Shown: one piece after another, positions 12,226-12,253 of the stretch
How the letters are laid out: the number at the start of each line of letters is the position of its first letter
Numbering within the stretch: position 1 is the first letter of the stretch
Made by a program: the position numbers and the translations under genes
From: CAYRVX01 sp964642165
GTDB lineage: Bacteria > Planctomycetota > Phycisphaerae > SM23-33
Length of the DNA stretch: 12,253 nt
Assembly: GCA_964642165.1 (NCBI GenBank)
Contig: CAZXOC010000227.1
Coordinates: 1-12,253 of the forward strand
Direction: 5' to 3'
The notes under the pieces: generated by a model
Seen by the model: the letters and a program-made list of their open reading frames with translations, nothing else
What the model was told of the DNA's origin: nothing
Database searches by the model: none

Positions 12226-12253
12226 GCAACTGCGCCGCGCCGATCCGAGCGCC

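Overview
The window is GC-rich throughout. A PEP-CTERM protein, a Tat-exported sulfatase and a very large exported PQQ-type beta-propeller with a methyltransferase-like N-terminus point to Planctomycetota or a close relative in the PVC group. This placement rests on gene content alone.

Layout, left to right. Positions 1-262 hold a dispersed-repeat hairpin and a possible partial gene on the minus strand that leaves the window. Positions 263-1027 hold no convincing gene, but contain GC-rich hairpin repeats, an AT-richer tract with several families of short repeats, and a likely promoter. A ZIP-family metal transporter (zupT-like, 1028-1930, +) follows. Next is a small exported PEP-CTERM protein (2212-2934, +) with its own -10 element and a good ribosome binding site. 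Convergent to it is a 1310-residue exported beta-propeller protein (3027-6959, -).

From 7019 to 12162 on the minus strand lies an almost complete [NiFe]-hydrogenase maturation set in two blocks. In transcription order these are hypC-hypD-hypE (12162 to 9717) and hypA-hypB (8037 to 7019). HypC, HypD and HypE make and carry the Fe(CN)2CO unit; HypA and HypB insert nickel. hypF, which makes the carbamoyl-adenylate that HypE needs, is not in the window, and neither are hydrogenase structural genes or the maturation endopeptidase. Within each block the genes are tightly packed: hypC/hypD overlap by 8 bp, hypD/hypE are 18 bp apart, and hypA/hypB share an ATGA overlap.

The two hyp blocks are separated by a type I sulfatase gene on the opposite strand (8213-9709, +). 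It ends 7 bp from the end of hypE and starts divergently from hypA. This looks like an insertion into, or a rearrangement of, a formerly continuous hyp cluster.

The clearest unusual items are a 19-bp dispersed-repeat sequence lying in frame inside the nucleotide-binding loop of the propeller protein's methyltransferase-like domain, that domain's placement behind a signal peptide, the sulfatase splitting the hyp cluster, a perfect 9-bp hairpin near the predicted 5' end of the hypC transcript, and the repeat-rich tract upstream of the transporter. I found no convincing new defence system, CRISPR array, tRNA, rRNA or transposase.
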